From Christensenellaceae bacterium (lineage in GTDB: Bacteria > Bacillota > Clostridia > Christensenellales > DTU072): a DNA stretch of 34,132 bases. The stretch covers positions 1 through 34,132 of the forward strand of contig JAITLB010000050.1 in assembly GCA_031278175.1 (NCBI GenBank), given 5' to 3'. The notes beneath the pieces are model-generated. The model searched no databases and had not been told where the DNA came from. It saw nothing but the letters and a program-made list of their open reading frames with translations. Below are positions 11,901 to 18,389 of the stretch, piece by piece. Both the position numbers and the translations under genes were made by a program. Numbering within the stretch: position 1 is the stretch's first letter; every line of letters begins with the position of its first letter.

Positions 11901-13591
11901 CATACGAAGTTTACTATATATTCACTCCAGATGACACACAAAATTATCTACCCTACACTGGAACTGTTGAAATAGTTGTAGCAAAAGCCAATATTATAAT
12001 TGAAGTTATTAACAACAATTTTGAATATGGACAGTCAGTTTCAACTGGCCCGCAATTTATTACAACCCCAGGCGGTATAGAAGTAAAAAATGATGAATTT
12101 GAGACTTGGAAAGATTATCTGGAATCAAAACATCCTCAAGCGGGAGTATATAGTTTCACTGCTACAGTAAATACTGATTATTATGTCGGTGAAAAGACAT
12201 ACAATATACTTGTTTCTAAAAAGGCGATTGACTTTTCATTCGTCAATGAAAACGGCACTAAAGTTGACAAGTACTCGACCGTATATAGAGTCAGTTTAAA
12301 CGCATCTATAGCGATATTAGTTGAGTCTGTACACGAAGATGATAAGTTGGAAACTTTGCAAACTAACGTGATATATTCGTATATTACTACAGACGGGACA
12401 AATACTATGACATTTACTCCACCATCAAAAGTTGGTGAGTATATTGTAAATGTAAGTTTATCAAACAATAATTATTATATAAGACCTAGCGAATCCAAAA
12501 TTGAATATGTAATCGAGCGTGCGCCGGTCACAAGCATCGAGTTTGATACAGATACTATCAGTAATCAAGTATACGGGTCTGTCGCAATACCGATAATTAA
12601 TATTCAACCTGTAGGTGTAACTTATCAGTTATTGTTTGATAACAAACCTACTTTGCCTACAACTGTCGGTGATCATAATATATTAGTTATAGTAGATGAT
12701 CCGAATTATGTACCAACAACAAAGCAAAACAGATTCCGCATACTACCAAAGAAGATAACCATTGAAGATATTGTTGTAGCAAATAAAGCTTTTGATGGTA
12801 CGTCTGGGTTGCAAATTTCTGGGTCACTCAAAGGTGTCTTGCAAAATGATGAAGTTTATTTAACAATGACGGCACGCGTTAAAGGCGGATATAGTGATGT
12901 TGGTAGTTATGATGTAGAGATAACTAGCTGGGAATTAAAAGGATTACATGCTGGGAATTACACAATTGCCGAATCGCCTGTTTATGCCACCAAAGTAAGT
13001 ATAACGCGGTTAACCGTTGAAGATAATACGGGCAGTGGTTATATAATGTCAAATGTTGGATTTAATCCGAATGTGACACTAGTTATATCTGATGTATATT
13101 CTGCTAGCAATTCAACCTCTGTGTTCACTGCTATTTTAGGTCAACGCGCTGTAGCTAAGTCGGTTACTGTAAAAGAAAACGGAAATAATAAGGTGTTAGA
13201 TGAGAAAGTGAAGTTCTATGTTTTAATACCAGAAAGTTATAGAAAATCCAGAAATCTCACATTCCAACCAGTTGGTGGTCTTGAAGGTGAAGTTATATCG
13301 TTCTTAATTGAAGGTGATTATGTCACATTCTATGCAGATCGTTCAGGAGAAGTACTAATTATCGCTCATGATTTTCCATATTGGTTAGTTATTATAGGTG
13401 GTGCTCTTCTGTTCATTGTTGCAGCGTTTGTATTTATAAGAGTTATGCCTGCTCGTAGGGCATATAAGACTACATCTCGCTTACGTCAAGCGCATGGAAT
13501 GCATGCATATCAGAAGGTAACTTCCCAATCTAAGCAAATAAAAGACAAAGATAGATTGGATGAGTCAATGTATAATGATTATTTCGATTAA
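2990..13591 (+). CDS. Giant MBG/YDG-repeat surface protein
   Basis: The product is a 3533-residue exported protein. A basic N-terminus and hydrophobic segment (about 5-30) form a signal peptide or uncleaved anchor. Residues about 40-860 are beta-rich, Ser/Thr/Tyr-rich and not clearly repetitive. From about 865 to 3250 there are more than twenty Ig-like MBG units of about 70-110 residues, marked by AG-x-Y strands, ITYG or VYDG openings and I-x-KA linkers. A YDG-like domain follows (about 3255-3345; AFDGTSG and HAGNYTI), then a membrane-proximal module with VLIPESY, one helix (about 3463-3483) and a 50-residue basic tail. There is no LPXTG sorting signal. I chose ATG 2990 because GGAGG at 2973-2977 precedes it by 12 bases and a signal sequence starts there; an in-frame GTG at 2951 lies upstream of that site. 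These domains are typical of adhesins; the ligand is unknown. Confidence 0.85.
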   Translation: MNKRGKLISGIFIAIIVMVVSIVIGTISVLDAGAKTEDIYASLYNAAPTDGTVIKNTNFWYTNDNTVNGTYLDDSANSGMQVGSNTLQTRGTATGGNVSGSSNPVAGTFRDFRMSGITYYAATATAFEGTASSDGAVLASNIRFNTTDKQSYGLASAIKDSGFQVKFNFDAMLDNRAGTTTTFVVYLNWYPTGPAGSRVANTSKNVTIDSGASNLTGSGYELTVPTATDIDLAKAVLEIVIYIPSNVNFRILSPAAGAEVMLSSTVNIATTSSLVISGENRNTYTIQSTQQLNTGGYVKPGDTVEFTTYAYTSSLSNRYVFSDVYPYVMGLQNLSGTEKFIGKQNGMTYDDTNPACIVYESNGIELTKVTEEYQKVTNNQGEFVSYKTSFIVGQNLSMGTVLNIRPKIIIGVNFDGSFVQKYQKETGPYTISIDSVIPSMPEIAPNSTLGKAISQEAWYTATNSPTLEMSSTSHTIATDEHTFAFVFPSYVLSIDASLYDFSSYITQFEIDEGAVSIPVTTNLDGSSIPGNVQRLFKYTSDRGSSMPAKTKSLNFTDAGVFTVFLVSVDLAGNKSTVRTYVNVMVDASEHTVLASYRVGDGTITLGKGDIRFRYIIGENEHNADGSLKLTASTYLSQAKYLTTSGAKRGEYVTIMLVMNATAYSYYRLESYMNYASSQPAVQRPTMLLEGVDRYIYMRFIMDETNVEYGGIALECALLERAQIIIAQREFVYSGSPLNLSTYTQVSSITTTGSTGSILAGISTSFKYYNIYTVTASISGNVTTITYDGSNYTVNSLSPIVPLSTYTMGGKSYYSATVSQGTGGVYNLRIVPLDESMLTITNAGEYWFISEIATQIGTPRYYAVNENTVIINKASPAVLGLTATPITYGSSIDKLDYISYSTSGVAYSAANGNINIFYDLQTPTLEVKRLYLTSSGVWGEYIIKTPTADSQDYIMPEAGTININVEFSPFDPRLKLDGTPLLPDEVATYTSNYTFYLNFYNGITFTGGNGFYAANYSITTYTFACVINPAPATIEIDEESVANLVYNGNSLVPAYNTVPADLSYIALYELRNPNGSYGQQSAALPVVAGEYRASYYVQEKNYHSSTIISTFEVKKKSVSLSVEDQYLTACEEQGYTMAVTDDGKTYNRYFSSIYGRLVSPPMTVTSDNPDLQLAGIGYKYAFKLVRDLDGNPISSTYSEEMSLADVRTEMRAAGAFLLRIVVDATNFTGEFTLMVCVSPADALDATVASYFTISFPALKSSYAVYNIDSTTPMVNQYDTTIGHIEYGQTIAELLENNQIFQNMQIALIQFTYTSGLATVEGRFRLYSEEEITDSYEVRIDGKYILPVLYNSSNQIIPYYTYIVWEAGHYEGEVFIPNTGFKPITREISLYVARATPTFDKVFFDPIVYETTLDDLTWFGAPHVAGNNADITGIVGYDLISTQYQLVPSNVGYAPEVGVTPVTYRFVPSDRKNYRDVEFTVNITVTQKTAGITIEENPTAQYGDIYVAPIVTTNPASRVIQYEYFDGETPITINSATPVGVYRLVVTIVDKNYVGTAETNYTITKAQLEWNVQPTPQQGELRFGIKVDEIILTTSGSLKTRYGTYILPGTFKCLMAQGIESGDYIPTGTHVVTVSFTPASIVTAGFYDKYIVSELTINIGILKNVPDVAVTGTTVTYDGTQKSPVISFGNLIDDYSINYSVVYNDLSTGAELEGPPINAGSYNVTVLIDDPNYEKVSDPVVFKINKAPVDVKLGTYVFGYDGASHALTVELSVKDLAYSIAYVNNGGVSSSSPQSAAGKYRAVLELNESNYAINGVGNYPFYIIPLVNYVDLGSLVQSYGDVYGIDAGFNYDNVTSVTYYKQESTGIELTNVNKAIVDKYLLSFKIQVNGLICDVIASIGDQEDVYYCRTIINDNETDATFVLHTSVETIEDLYLTIEKAVVDINVLPLYTTVYDTKPYNTDSVYAIAEVDVKFVYSYYQIIDELQGEKLDQAINAGTYRFVIEIEDHNYAGTVDTVLVIQKADADARQAPSLDSRYSYSDDPKTVKFRPDGSVMFNGSNIANSGAWEITTQDFDKLGVGAYDNITFKFTPSDTSINSAYVIGTATVNKKDISEYVRYDDADLLQQYNLAQHKVRAYIDTAVADLFKASDKNLTLIVTYNGSTYQPERCGLYSIVITVSSTCYEGSIGSGADKIEMQIQTATPSIILPTIASIKLGQTLQSSSLSGGLAYIGDTSHAVEGEFFFENSAYKPDKLNYRTIYLGFAPKDYNNYNQVTFGASVLVLPVDDSEYNYSYGTVNAAEFIYGEPLSAVTITLTSQSLVRGSVEWVNPNYIAKNGESVQYRFIPASSQTNDQGMPYYDVYPIVYGNIQVVVNDATFVFDSESFATVYVGERLQELRLDIKIRNAKTGALVTDYNYTLDVGDTGVALNTLIEEAHATDSPNLDIRLHITKNSYTAGNFVLKDIKVRHYLSQDRFNAAVNSKMYDGVAIKDTSIIQMAEVNVANTTFEPMPGAYKITNIVCDGNTVDSVLAAGAYTISASYDDGTHYGTFSFTFVVDKRNISNAISPAVYTSTGTEEGVIFKTVEYIYGSNVDAFELEFSEFANGSVIEYDPDAILPYITYNYYNNISKDMPYGSTAPRNAGMYYVEVSISVECPEYVGMAAFMYRIDRKEANVYFPSAGGYTFQYGQIISIVPVIDVTETEGYYITYDGNRAVPENAGEYNVVAHLDGKNFYGTSSAVKLIIQKAKLVVAQFPTVSGLTYGQNLGSAKITGGIVMNPTTGTIANGAFAFMDPNIVAFTAGATNLVYLKYEYNDNYEMLENIPVNVSVGKATTSIDIINATAVYTGGEVYPQVRADTAYPVSFDMVFRRNAGVVAPISAGTYTVTVTINDDNYSGEITGIIFTITPAPVIANENPVASPVVYGSALSTSVLVGGWVRYFDTGLGRGSFTYLYPGLVPGEEQRIGAAGPHDVGTYEVYYIFTPDDTQNYLPYTGTVEIVVAKANIIIEVINNNFEYGQSVSTGPQFITTPGGIEVKNDEFETWKDYLESKHPQAGVYSFTATVNTDYYVGEKTYNILVSKKAIDFSFVNENGTKVDKYSTVYRVSLNASIAILVESVHEDDKLETLQTNVIYSYITTDGTNTMTFTPPSKVGEYIVNVSLSNNNYYIRPSESKIEYVIERAPVTSIEFDTDTISNQVYGSVAIPIINIQPVGVTYQLLFDNKPTLPTTVGDHNILVIVDDPNYVPTTKQNRFRILPKKITIEDIVVANKAFDGTSGLQISGSLKGVLQNDEVYLTMTARVKGGYSDVGSYDVEITSWELKGLHAGNYTIAESPVYATKVSITRLTVEDNTGSGYIMSNVGFNPNVTLVISDVYSASNSTSVFTAILGQRAVAKSVTVKENGNNKVLDEKVKFYVLIPESYRKSRNLTFQPVGGLEGEVISFLIEGDYVTFYADRSGEVLIIAHDFPYWLVIIGGALLFIVAAFVFIRVMPARRAYKTTSRLRQAHGMHAYQKVTSQSKQIKDKDRLDESMYNDYFD
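5590..12750 (+). repeat. Tandem MBG-like domain array (protein level)
   Basis: About two dozen diverged coding units share an AG-x-Y/VG-x-Y strand, a D-x-NY turn and a closing I-x-K(A/K) linker, for example near 7600-7680, 8140-8230, 8960-9050, 11130-11220, 11610-11710 and 12660-12750. The similarity is clear in protein but not obvious in DNA, so these are old duplications rather than recent, recombining copies. The boundaries are approximate. Confidence 0.75.
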
Positions 13592-15230
13592 ATTAAGAGT
13601 GCTATTATTTATTTTAATAGTAGCACTCAGTATACTTTTGTGTCTAATACCTTCGGTAACCACCAATGCAGAGGAATTAGATATATCAATTCAACAAGTA
13701 TCAGAAGGTGATCATTTTTCTGCAGTTGAAGGTGTACTGTACGAGTTTTTGTGTCCGCTCCGCGTATCGCTACTGACCGTTGAACTGGATCGCGATTATG
13801 ACAGTGTGCCCTTAACCGACACGATAGCACTAACTTCATACGCTACGGCTAAATTTGGAACTTATACATTTTTTGAGAATGGCGAGTATGTTATAACTGC
13901 GCTCTTGGATGGCGATGAGACAATAGTTAATTCGATTCATATAACGAGCATCGATTATAAGGCACCATATCACAATAACACTAATACAGGCAAAGATAAT
14001 TTTGAGTTTGAGGGTGCATACCTTGCATGGTATCGCGCATATGTAGAAGACCAATTCTACGAGCAAAAGCAAGATGTCTCTAGCGGATTAGAGTGTGTAA
14101 TTATACTTCGTGATATGCTTAGCGGCGGTGGATTAGCCGAAGTCATGCCTGAATCTAGTGATGATTTAGATGCATATAGACAAATAACGCCAGATGTAAT
14201 AGAGGGTTTGGATGTTGATATAATAGCAAGAAAAGATTCAATATCTAAATTTGGCATAACGAGGAATGTGTATGTCGAATTTGACGTTGATAGGTATGGT
14301 GGTTCATACTATGTCTATGCTATAGATCGAGTAGGCAATGTCATGCTCAGTAGAATGTTTGACATATATGAGCGTTCAACATACTTCATCGAATTATCAA
14401 ATGGTGAAACACTAGACTACACTGAAGCAGTGCAGATAGCATCTGAAAGGATCAACACACAAAGCGAGGAATATGCTAAACATTTAATAGATGCGCTAAG
14501 TGTCGCGTTGGATCGGCTTAAATTGAGTTTCTTTAATGGCGATGAAGATGAAATTATCGCAGCAGCGACAGCATTTGACGTAGCGCAAATAAATTTCACC
14601 AATGCAAAGCTTGAATTTAATGTAGTGATAACTGGAAGTGATTTGTTTCCAGGCGCGATCAATGTACTAGACTTCAATTCAAGTTCTATAACAGACGCAA
14701 GGAAGGGTGATACGGCACTCCTTACAATTAGCTTGTTAGAGTATAGAGAGGATAACCCAGTATTTAACAATGTGCAAAACGTTTTGCAAGTATCAAAGGC
14801 GCAACGCTTGTTTACGGTTAACACGCAAGTTACCTTAAACGGAAATGCGGTCAAGCCAGCGGTGACAATCAAATTGTATTTTGTAATTCCTGAGAGTTTC
14901 AAAACGGTAGGTGTTGCAATTGAATCTAGCGGTGCAATTGTGCCTACTGCATTTGAAAAGGGTGGCGAATGGTTAACAATTGATGTAACGCTTGCAAATT
15001 CTAAATATTTCGTTATAATATACGATGAAAGCTTTAATCAAACCAACTACGCGCTGTATATAATTATAGGTTGTAGTGTCGGTGGGGTTGCTCTAATAAT
15101 TGGCAGTGTTTTACTTGTTTTGCATTTTAAGAAGGCAAGAGGTAAAAAGACTATCAGTGAGATGGAAGTTAGTGAGGCTACTAATATTAATACTGTTGTA
15201 AGAAAGCGCAATAACAGGAAAAAGCGATGA
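13560..15230 (+). CDS. Exported protein with C-terminal membrane anchor
   Basis: The product has 556 residues. Residues about 10-33 are a hydrophobic signal segment ending near TTNAEE. The ectodomain is acidic and beta-rich, with an alpha-helical stretch at about 280-350. Before the anchor, residues about 395-490 contain KLYFVIPESFK and resemble the KFYVLIPESYR region of the giant protein upstream. One helix (about 497-521) and a 35-residue lysine/arginine-rich tail end the protein. The frame overlaps the preceding gene by 32 bases, suggesting coupled translation. An ATG at 13575 is equally possible as the start and leaves the signal peptide intact. I recognise no known family for the ectodomain. 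It may work with the giant protein. Confidence 0.78.
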   Translation: MSQCIMIISIKLRVLLFILIVALSILLCLIPSVTTNAEELDISIQQVSEGDHFSAVEGVLYEFLCPLRVSLLTVELDRDYDSVPLTDTIALTSYATAKFGTYTFFENGEYVITALLDGDETIVNSIHITSIDYKAPYHNNTNTGKDNFEFEGAYLAWYRAYVEDQFYEQKQDVSSGLECVIILRDMLSGGGLAEVMPESSDDLDAYRQITPDVIEGLDVDIIARKDSISKFGITRNVYVEFDVDRYGGSYYVYAIDRVGNVMLSRMFDIYERSTYFIELSNGETLDYTEAVQIASERINTQSEEYAKHLIDALSVALDRLKLSFFNGDEDEIIAAATAFDVAQINFTNAKLEFNVVITGSDLFPGAINVLDFNSSSITDARKGDTALLTISLLEYREDNPVFNNVQNVLQVSKAQRLFTVNTQVTLNGNAVKPAVTIKLYFVIPESFKTVGVAIESSGAIVPTAFEKGGEWLTIDVTLANSKYFVIIYDESFNQTNYALYIIIGCSVGGVALIIGSVLLVLHFKKARGKKTISEMEVSEATNINTVVRKRNNRKKR

Positions 15231-15245
15231 AGCTAGGGAGCGGTG

Positions 15246-16091
15246 ATGACACATATTAAAAGCACTATAGAATATTTATTGTTTTTAGGACGAGGAAAGC
15301 GATTGTTGACCATCGGCACGTTAGCAACTCCTGTAGGTTTTGCCTTAGCGTGGTTGTTGCCTAGTGGCAATTATACAAAGTGGATTGTCAATTATAAGAC
15401 GACACCTAACAATTTTTTAAGCATTTTCACGTTTGATGTAAATATCCTACATTATGGTATAGCTTCACTTGCTACAATACTTTTGGTAATTGCATCGGCG
15501 TCAATAATGGTGAGTGTGATATCACGATCATTGCGGGTTGGTGTCTTTCATTGTAGGAAGCCTTTTTCTGATTTTAATGATAGTTTATTGCCAGTTTTTG
15601 CAGGTACATCTACTTTTGTTATTATGATAGTGGTGTATAAAATTGCACTTACACTATTCTTAACATTAGCAAAAGCCATCCGCAATTATTATGTTTCATT
15701 GACGTTTTCGATGATTACACTAATCATTATGATTGTCATAGCTTCTATAGCTTTTTCGCTTATGTCATTATATATTCCAATCATGTCAATTATGGGCGTG
15801 AGATATAAAGAAGCTATGGTAATGAGTATTAGAAAAACAAATCATAGAATAGCGCCAATAGCTGTAGGTATGTGGACACCGATAATAGTTAAGACTGTTG
15901 TTGGATCATTGGTTGCGTTACTTAAGATGGCACTGATGTCATTTATAGTAGATATTGTCTTGAATACTCTCTTGTTTGCATATCTCGTGTCTTATATGAT
16001 GATAACCTATTATGACATTGAGAACTTAAATAGAGAAGATTATGATAAATACAAACTAACCAGCAAGGACAGAAAACTGAAAAATGGGTAA
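15246..16091 (+). CDS. Six-helix integral membrane protein
   Basis: The product has 281 residues, with about six membrane helices near residues 18-38, 65-92, 110-142, 147-182, 200-225 and 228-256. A short charged tail rich in lysine and aspartate follows. Between helices four and five is a basic stretch, EAMVMSIRKTN. The next gene has a comparable EAIKSMR stretch in the same place, so the two may be distant relatives. I chose the ATG because GGGAG at 15236-15240 precedes it by five bases; a GTG at 15243 would be too close. The gene follows the anchored-protein gene by 15 bases. I recognise no family, transport signature or enzyme motif. It may be a membrane partner of the two anchored proteins. 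Confidence 0.75.
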   Translation: MTHIKSTIEYLLFLGRGKRLLTIGTLATPVGFALAWLLPSGNYTKWIVNYKTTPNNFLSIFTFDVNILHYGIASLATILLVIASASIMVSVISRSLRVGVFHCRKPFSDFNDSLLPVFAGTSTFVIMIVVYKIALTLFLTLAKAIRNYYVSLTFSMITLIIMIVIASIAFSLMSLYIPIMSIMGVRYKEAMVMSIRKTNHRIAPIAVGMWTPIIVKTVVGSLVALLKMALMSFIVDIVLNTLLFAYLVSYMMITYYDIENLNREDYDKYKLTSKDRKLKNG

Positions 16092-16097
16092 AGAGAT

Positions 16098-17192
16098 ATG
16101 ATATTTAAAAATTCATTTACGATACTGAGTCTGAACACCAATCTAGTGTTCAAAACTCTACTCTACACTATCGTTTTAACTGCGCTTTTTATCGCTGTTT
16201 TAACTAGTATAGTAACTCCGCTAATAAACGAAATATTTGTTCAAGTTGATATTATTGAGCAATTAAAAATCCCTATAGATCATTGGCTTAGAGGCGAGAT
16301 TACTTCTTCAGGCGAATTATTTAGAGCTATCCGTCATGCAATCTCATTCAAACCTGATGCGACAGGCATGGTGCTCGTCAATGTAATAATATTATACGTT
16401 CTCTTGATGTTCTTCATGCACATGACGAATATCCCTATAACTAACGTACTTTTCAACAAAATGAGCCAGGGCTATAATGAGCGTTTCCACATGTCGCTTA
16501 TAGCATCTTTGCCTAAGTCAATTGTATATTCATTTATTACAGCCGTTACAGGTTCTATTATAGACTTGTTGATTTTCTTTGGATGTATGTCATTGTTATC
16601 TGCACTGTATACTGTCTTTAACATATTTACACTGACAATTACTATAGCCATTATTCTTATACTAGTAGCTGGGCGAGTGACATTATTTAGTCAATGGGCA
16701 CCAATAATCATATGCGAGAACAAAAAGGTATTACCTTCCCTTCTCGAGGCAATAAAAAGCATGCGCAGTGTGTTTGTGCTTGCATATCCATCAATATTAC
16801 TGGCGATGATCATCTTTTTTGCTATATTCATGACGACAATAGCAGTGACATTTGCTATTGTGCCTATTATAGTCATTCCTGCATATATCGTACTATTACA
16901 ATGCATAGGTCTAACAAGTTATTTTACATCAAAAAACAGGAAATATTATATTTCGGATGGTCTGCGTCTCAGTTCTCAATCTGAAATAAGTATAATAAGT
17001 GGCGAATTTGACGATGATTCGATTATCACTGAACCTAGCGAGGTAGAGCCGATAGAAAGCGGCGGCGAACTACCGAATACTATTAGTCCTAGTGAGAGTG
17101 AGACACCTGTAGGTGCCCAAGACGACAAATCGAGCGAGTTAGAAATTGCTGAAGAAAACGCCCAAGCAAATCAAGGTAGTGACGAAGAATAA
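16098..17192 (+). CDS. Six-helix membrane protein with acidic tail
   Basis: The product has 364 residues. Hydrophobic segments group into about six helices (near 11-40, 92-118, 143-168, 172-198, 222-247 and 250-275). A 75-residue tail follows that is strongly acidic and Ser/Pro-rich, probably disordered and cytoplasmic. The stretch SQWAPIII...EAIKSMR between helices four and five matches the layout of the preceding protein. The gene starts six bases after the preceding stop codon, with only a weak AAGAG-like ribosome site, so it belongs to the same transcription unit. The basic tails of the two anchored proteins and this acidic tail are opposite in charge; contact between them is a guess. I recognise no family. 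Confidence 0.75.
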   Translation: MIFKNSFTILSLNTNLVFKTLLYTIVLTALFIAVLTSIVTPLINEIFVQVDIIEQLKIPIDHWLRGEITSSGELFRAIRHAISFKPDATGMVLVNVIILYVLLMFFMHMTNIPITNVLFNKMSQGYNERFHMSLIASLPKSIVYSFITAVTGSIIDLLIFFGCMSLLSALYTVFNIFTLTITIAIILILVAGRVTLFSQWAPIIICENKKVLPSLLEAIKSMRSVFVLAYPSILLAMIIFFAIFMTTIAVTFAIVPIIVIPAYIVLLQCIGLTSYFTSKNRKYYISDGLRLSSQSEISIISGEFDDDSIITEPSEVEPIESGGELPNTISPSESETPVGAQDDKSSELEIAEENAQANQGSDEE

Positions 17193-17382
17193 GTTTGCGA
17201 CCTCCGCTCTTAAAAATACTCTAGGTGCCAAGACTTCGATTATTATTTAAATATTCGACTACGTGCTTAGTCGTGGGTGTCACGCGCTTCGCGAATTATT
17301 AAGTAGCAATTGTGAGAAGAGATTGACCAAATTGCAAAAGGTATGTAAGCACACATTTCAAACACCAAAATGATATTAGAAG

Positions 17383-17429
17383 AATGCCCCATTTCTTTCA
17401 ACTGTTAAAGCAGAAAGCGATGGGGCATT
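17383..17429. terminator. Hairpin, likely terminator of surface locus
   Basis: AATGCCCCAT (17383-17392) pairs perfectly with ATGGGGCATT (17420-17429), and TTCT can pair with AGAA inside the loop. It lies about 190 bases after the stop of the last surface-locus gene. No T-run follows on either strand; on the + strand an A-rich stretch follows instead. It could also be a protein-binding or RNA-processing site. Confidence 0.45.
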
Positions 17430-17602
17430 AGATCAAAAAGGATAAAAAATGCGAAAGTTTACTTGTAAGACACTCAAAAGTATTATTAATACAGTTTTCG
17501 GACCTTTTAAGTTTTAATTGCTATTATAAAGTTTCAACACTAATGGACTAGTAGTGCTTATTTTGATTTTAATTACTCAAAGCACTAAGCTATCGTTATC
17601 AA

Positions 17603-17644
17603 TCGAGTAACCGAAAACACCAAGTAAGCGTTACGGTTACTCGA
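17603..17644 (-). terminator. Hairpin downstream of dhaL
   Basis: TCGAGTAACCG (17603-17613) and CGGTTACTCGA (17634-17644) form a perfect 11-bp stem with a 20-base loop. It begins 59 bases after the dhaL stop. On the dhaL strand it is not followed by a T-run. Position and strength suggest a terminator or a 3-prime-end stabiliser for the gldA-dhaK-dhaL mRNA. Confidence 0.55.
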
Positions 17645-17703
17645 ATAGCGAGGAGAAAATAAATATCTATTTAGATCGCTAGTTTGCACACTTTAGACTA
17701 TAG

Positions 17704-18363
17704 TTATATAAGAGTCTTAGCAAATTCTGCGATTGCGGTAAATATTACACCGACACCATAAGCTCCTGCATCGGGATGATCGAGACTACGTTCACCAACA
17801 TTGGCAGCACGCCCCATTCTAGCAGCAATTTTCTTGGTATTTTCCGCGCCTTGGACAGCACCTTTAGCGGCTTTGTCCATGCACACGAGCAGAGGCAGAC
17901 CATCATTAGCAGCGGCTTCCATAGCGTCAGTTGCTGGTACCAGTGCGTCTATTAGTGTTTTATCGCCTACGACTGCGCCACGTCCGAATGAGCGTTCGCC
18001 AGTTTTTTGGATTGCTTCTATTGCAGAGCGCAACAAGTCAATAAGGCCACGTATATTTAATTCATTAGCACCAGCTGCTGATTTGGCTGCACCGCGGAAA
18101 GCACTTCCCCAAATAGGACCACTCGCACCGCCACAATGCTCCATAATTACCATGCCACAACTTTTCAAGAACACACCTATGTTATCTCTTTCTAGGTCAT
18201 TCCATTCAACTCTGAGTTGTTTAAATCCTTTGGCTAGTGACATTCCAAAGTCACCATCGCCTGCAGCACTATCGACTTCACAAAATGGCACTTCATTTTC
18301 GATGATAACATCTGCCATTTTATCAACAATTGCAATGATATCTTTTGTTTTTAATAAATCCAT
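17704..18363 (-). CDS. dhaL: Dihydroxyacetone kinase subunit DhaL
   Basis: DhaL holds the nucleotide that phosphorylates dihydroxyacetone bound to DhaK, giving dihydroxyacetone phosphate for glycolysis. The 219-residue product carries the magnesium-binding aspartates in DSAAGDGDFG (D31, D36, D38), the GGASGPIWGSAFR loop (about 78-90), GDKTLIDAL and SLDHPDAGA near the C-terminus. All are standard for the family. A GGAGG ribosome site lies about 12 bases before the ATG. The gene follows dhaK by 26 bases and ends the operon. No dhaM phosphotransfer subunit is beside it. The enzyme may therefore use a DhaM encoded elsewhere, or bind and exchange ATP directly; the sequence here does not decide. 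Confidence 0.92.
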   Translation of the reverse strand: MDLLKTKDIIAIVDKMADVIIENEVPFCEVDSAAGDGDFGMSLAKGFKQLRVEWNDLERDNIGVFLKSCGMVIMEHCGGASGPIWGSAFRGAAKSAAGANELNIRGLIDLLRSAIEAIQKTGERSFGRGAVVGDKTLIDALVPATDAMEAAANDGLPLLVCMDKAAKGAVQGAENTKKIAARMGRAANVGERSLDHPDAGAYGVGVIFTAIAEFAKTLI

Positions 18364-18389
18364 AAAATTGAGGAACCTCCAGTTATGAG

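Larger units (their letters stand above)
17193..17703. other. Convergent gap with two hairpins
   Basis: No coding frame is visible. Between the surface locus (+) and the dha operon (-) lie two strong inverted repeats, at 17383-17429 and 17603-17644, and a small 6-bp stem, CGACTA with TAGTCG, near 17260. These probably end transcription from the two sides. Confidence 0.6.

Noticed and set aside
5590-12750. MBG array considered as a DNA-level tandem repeat able to recombine
   Set aside because: The units are too diverged in nucleotides; similarity is visible only in the protein.
14417-14902. A 161-codon open frame on the - strand inside the second anchored-protein gene
   Set aside because: The + strand frame gives a continuous signal peptide, ectodomain and anchor. 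The antisense frame shows no domain and no ribosome site.
17801-18388. A 195-codon open frame on the + strand opposite dhaL
   Set aside because: dhaL has full family motifs on the other strand. The + frame has no ribosome site or recognisable domain and is a shadow of dhaL codon bias.
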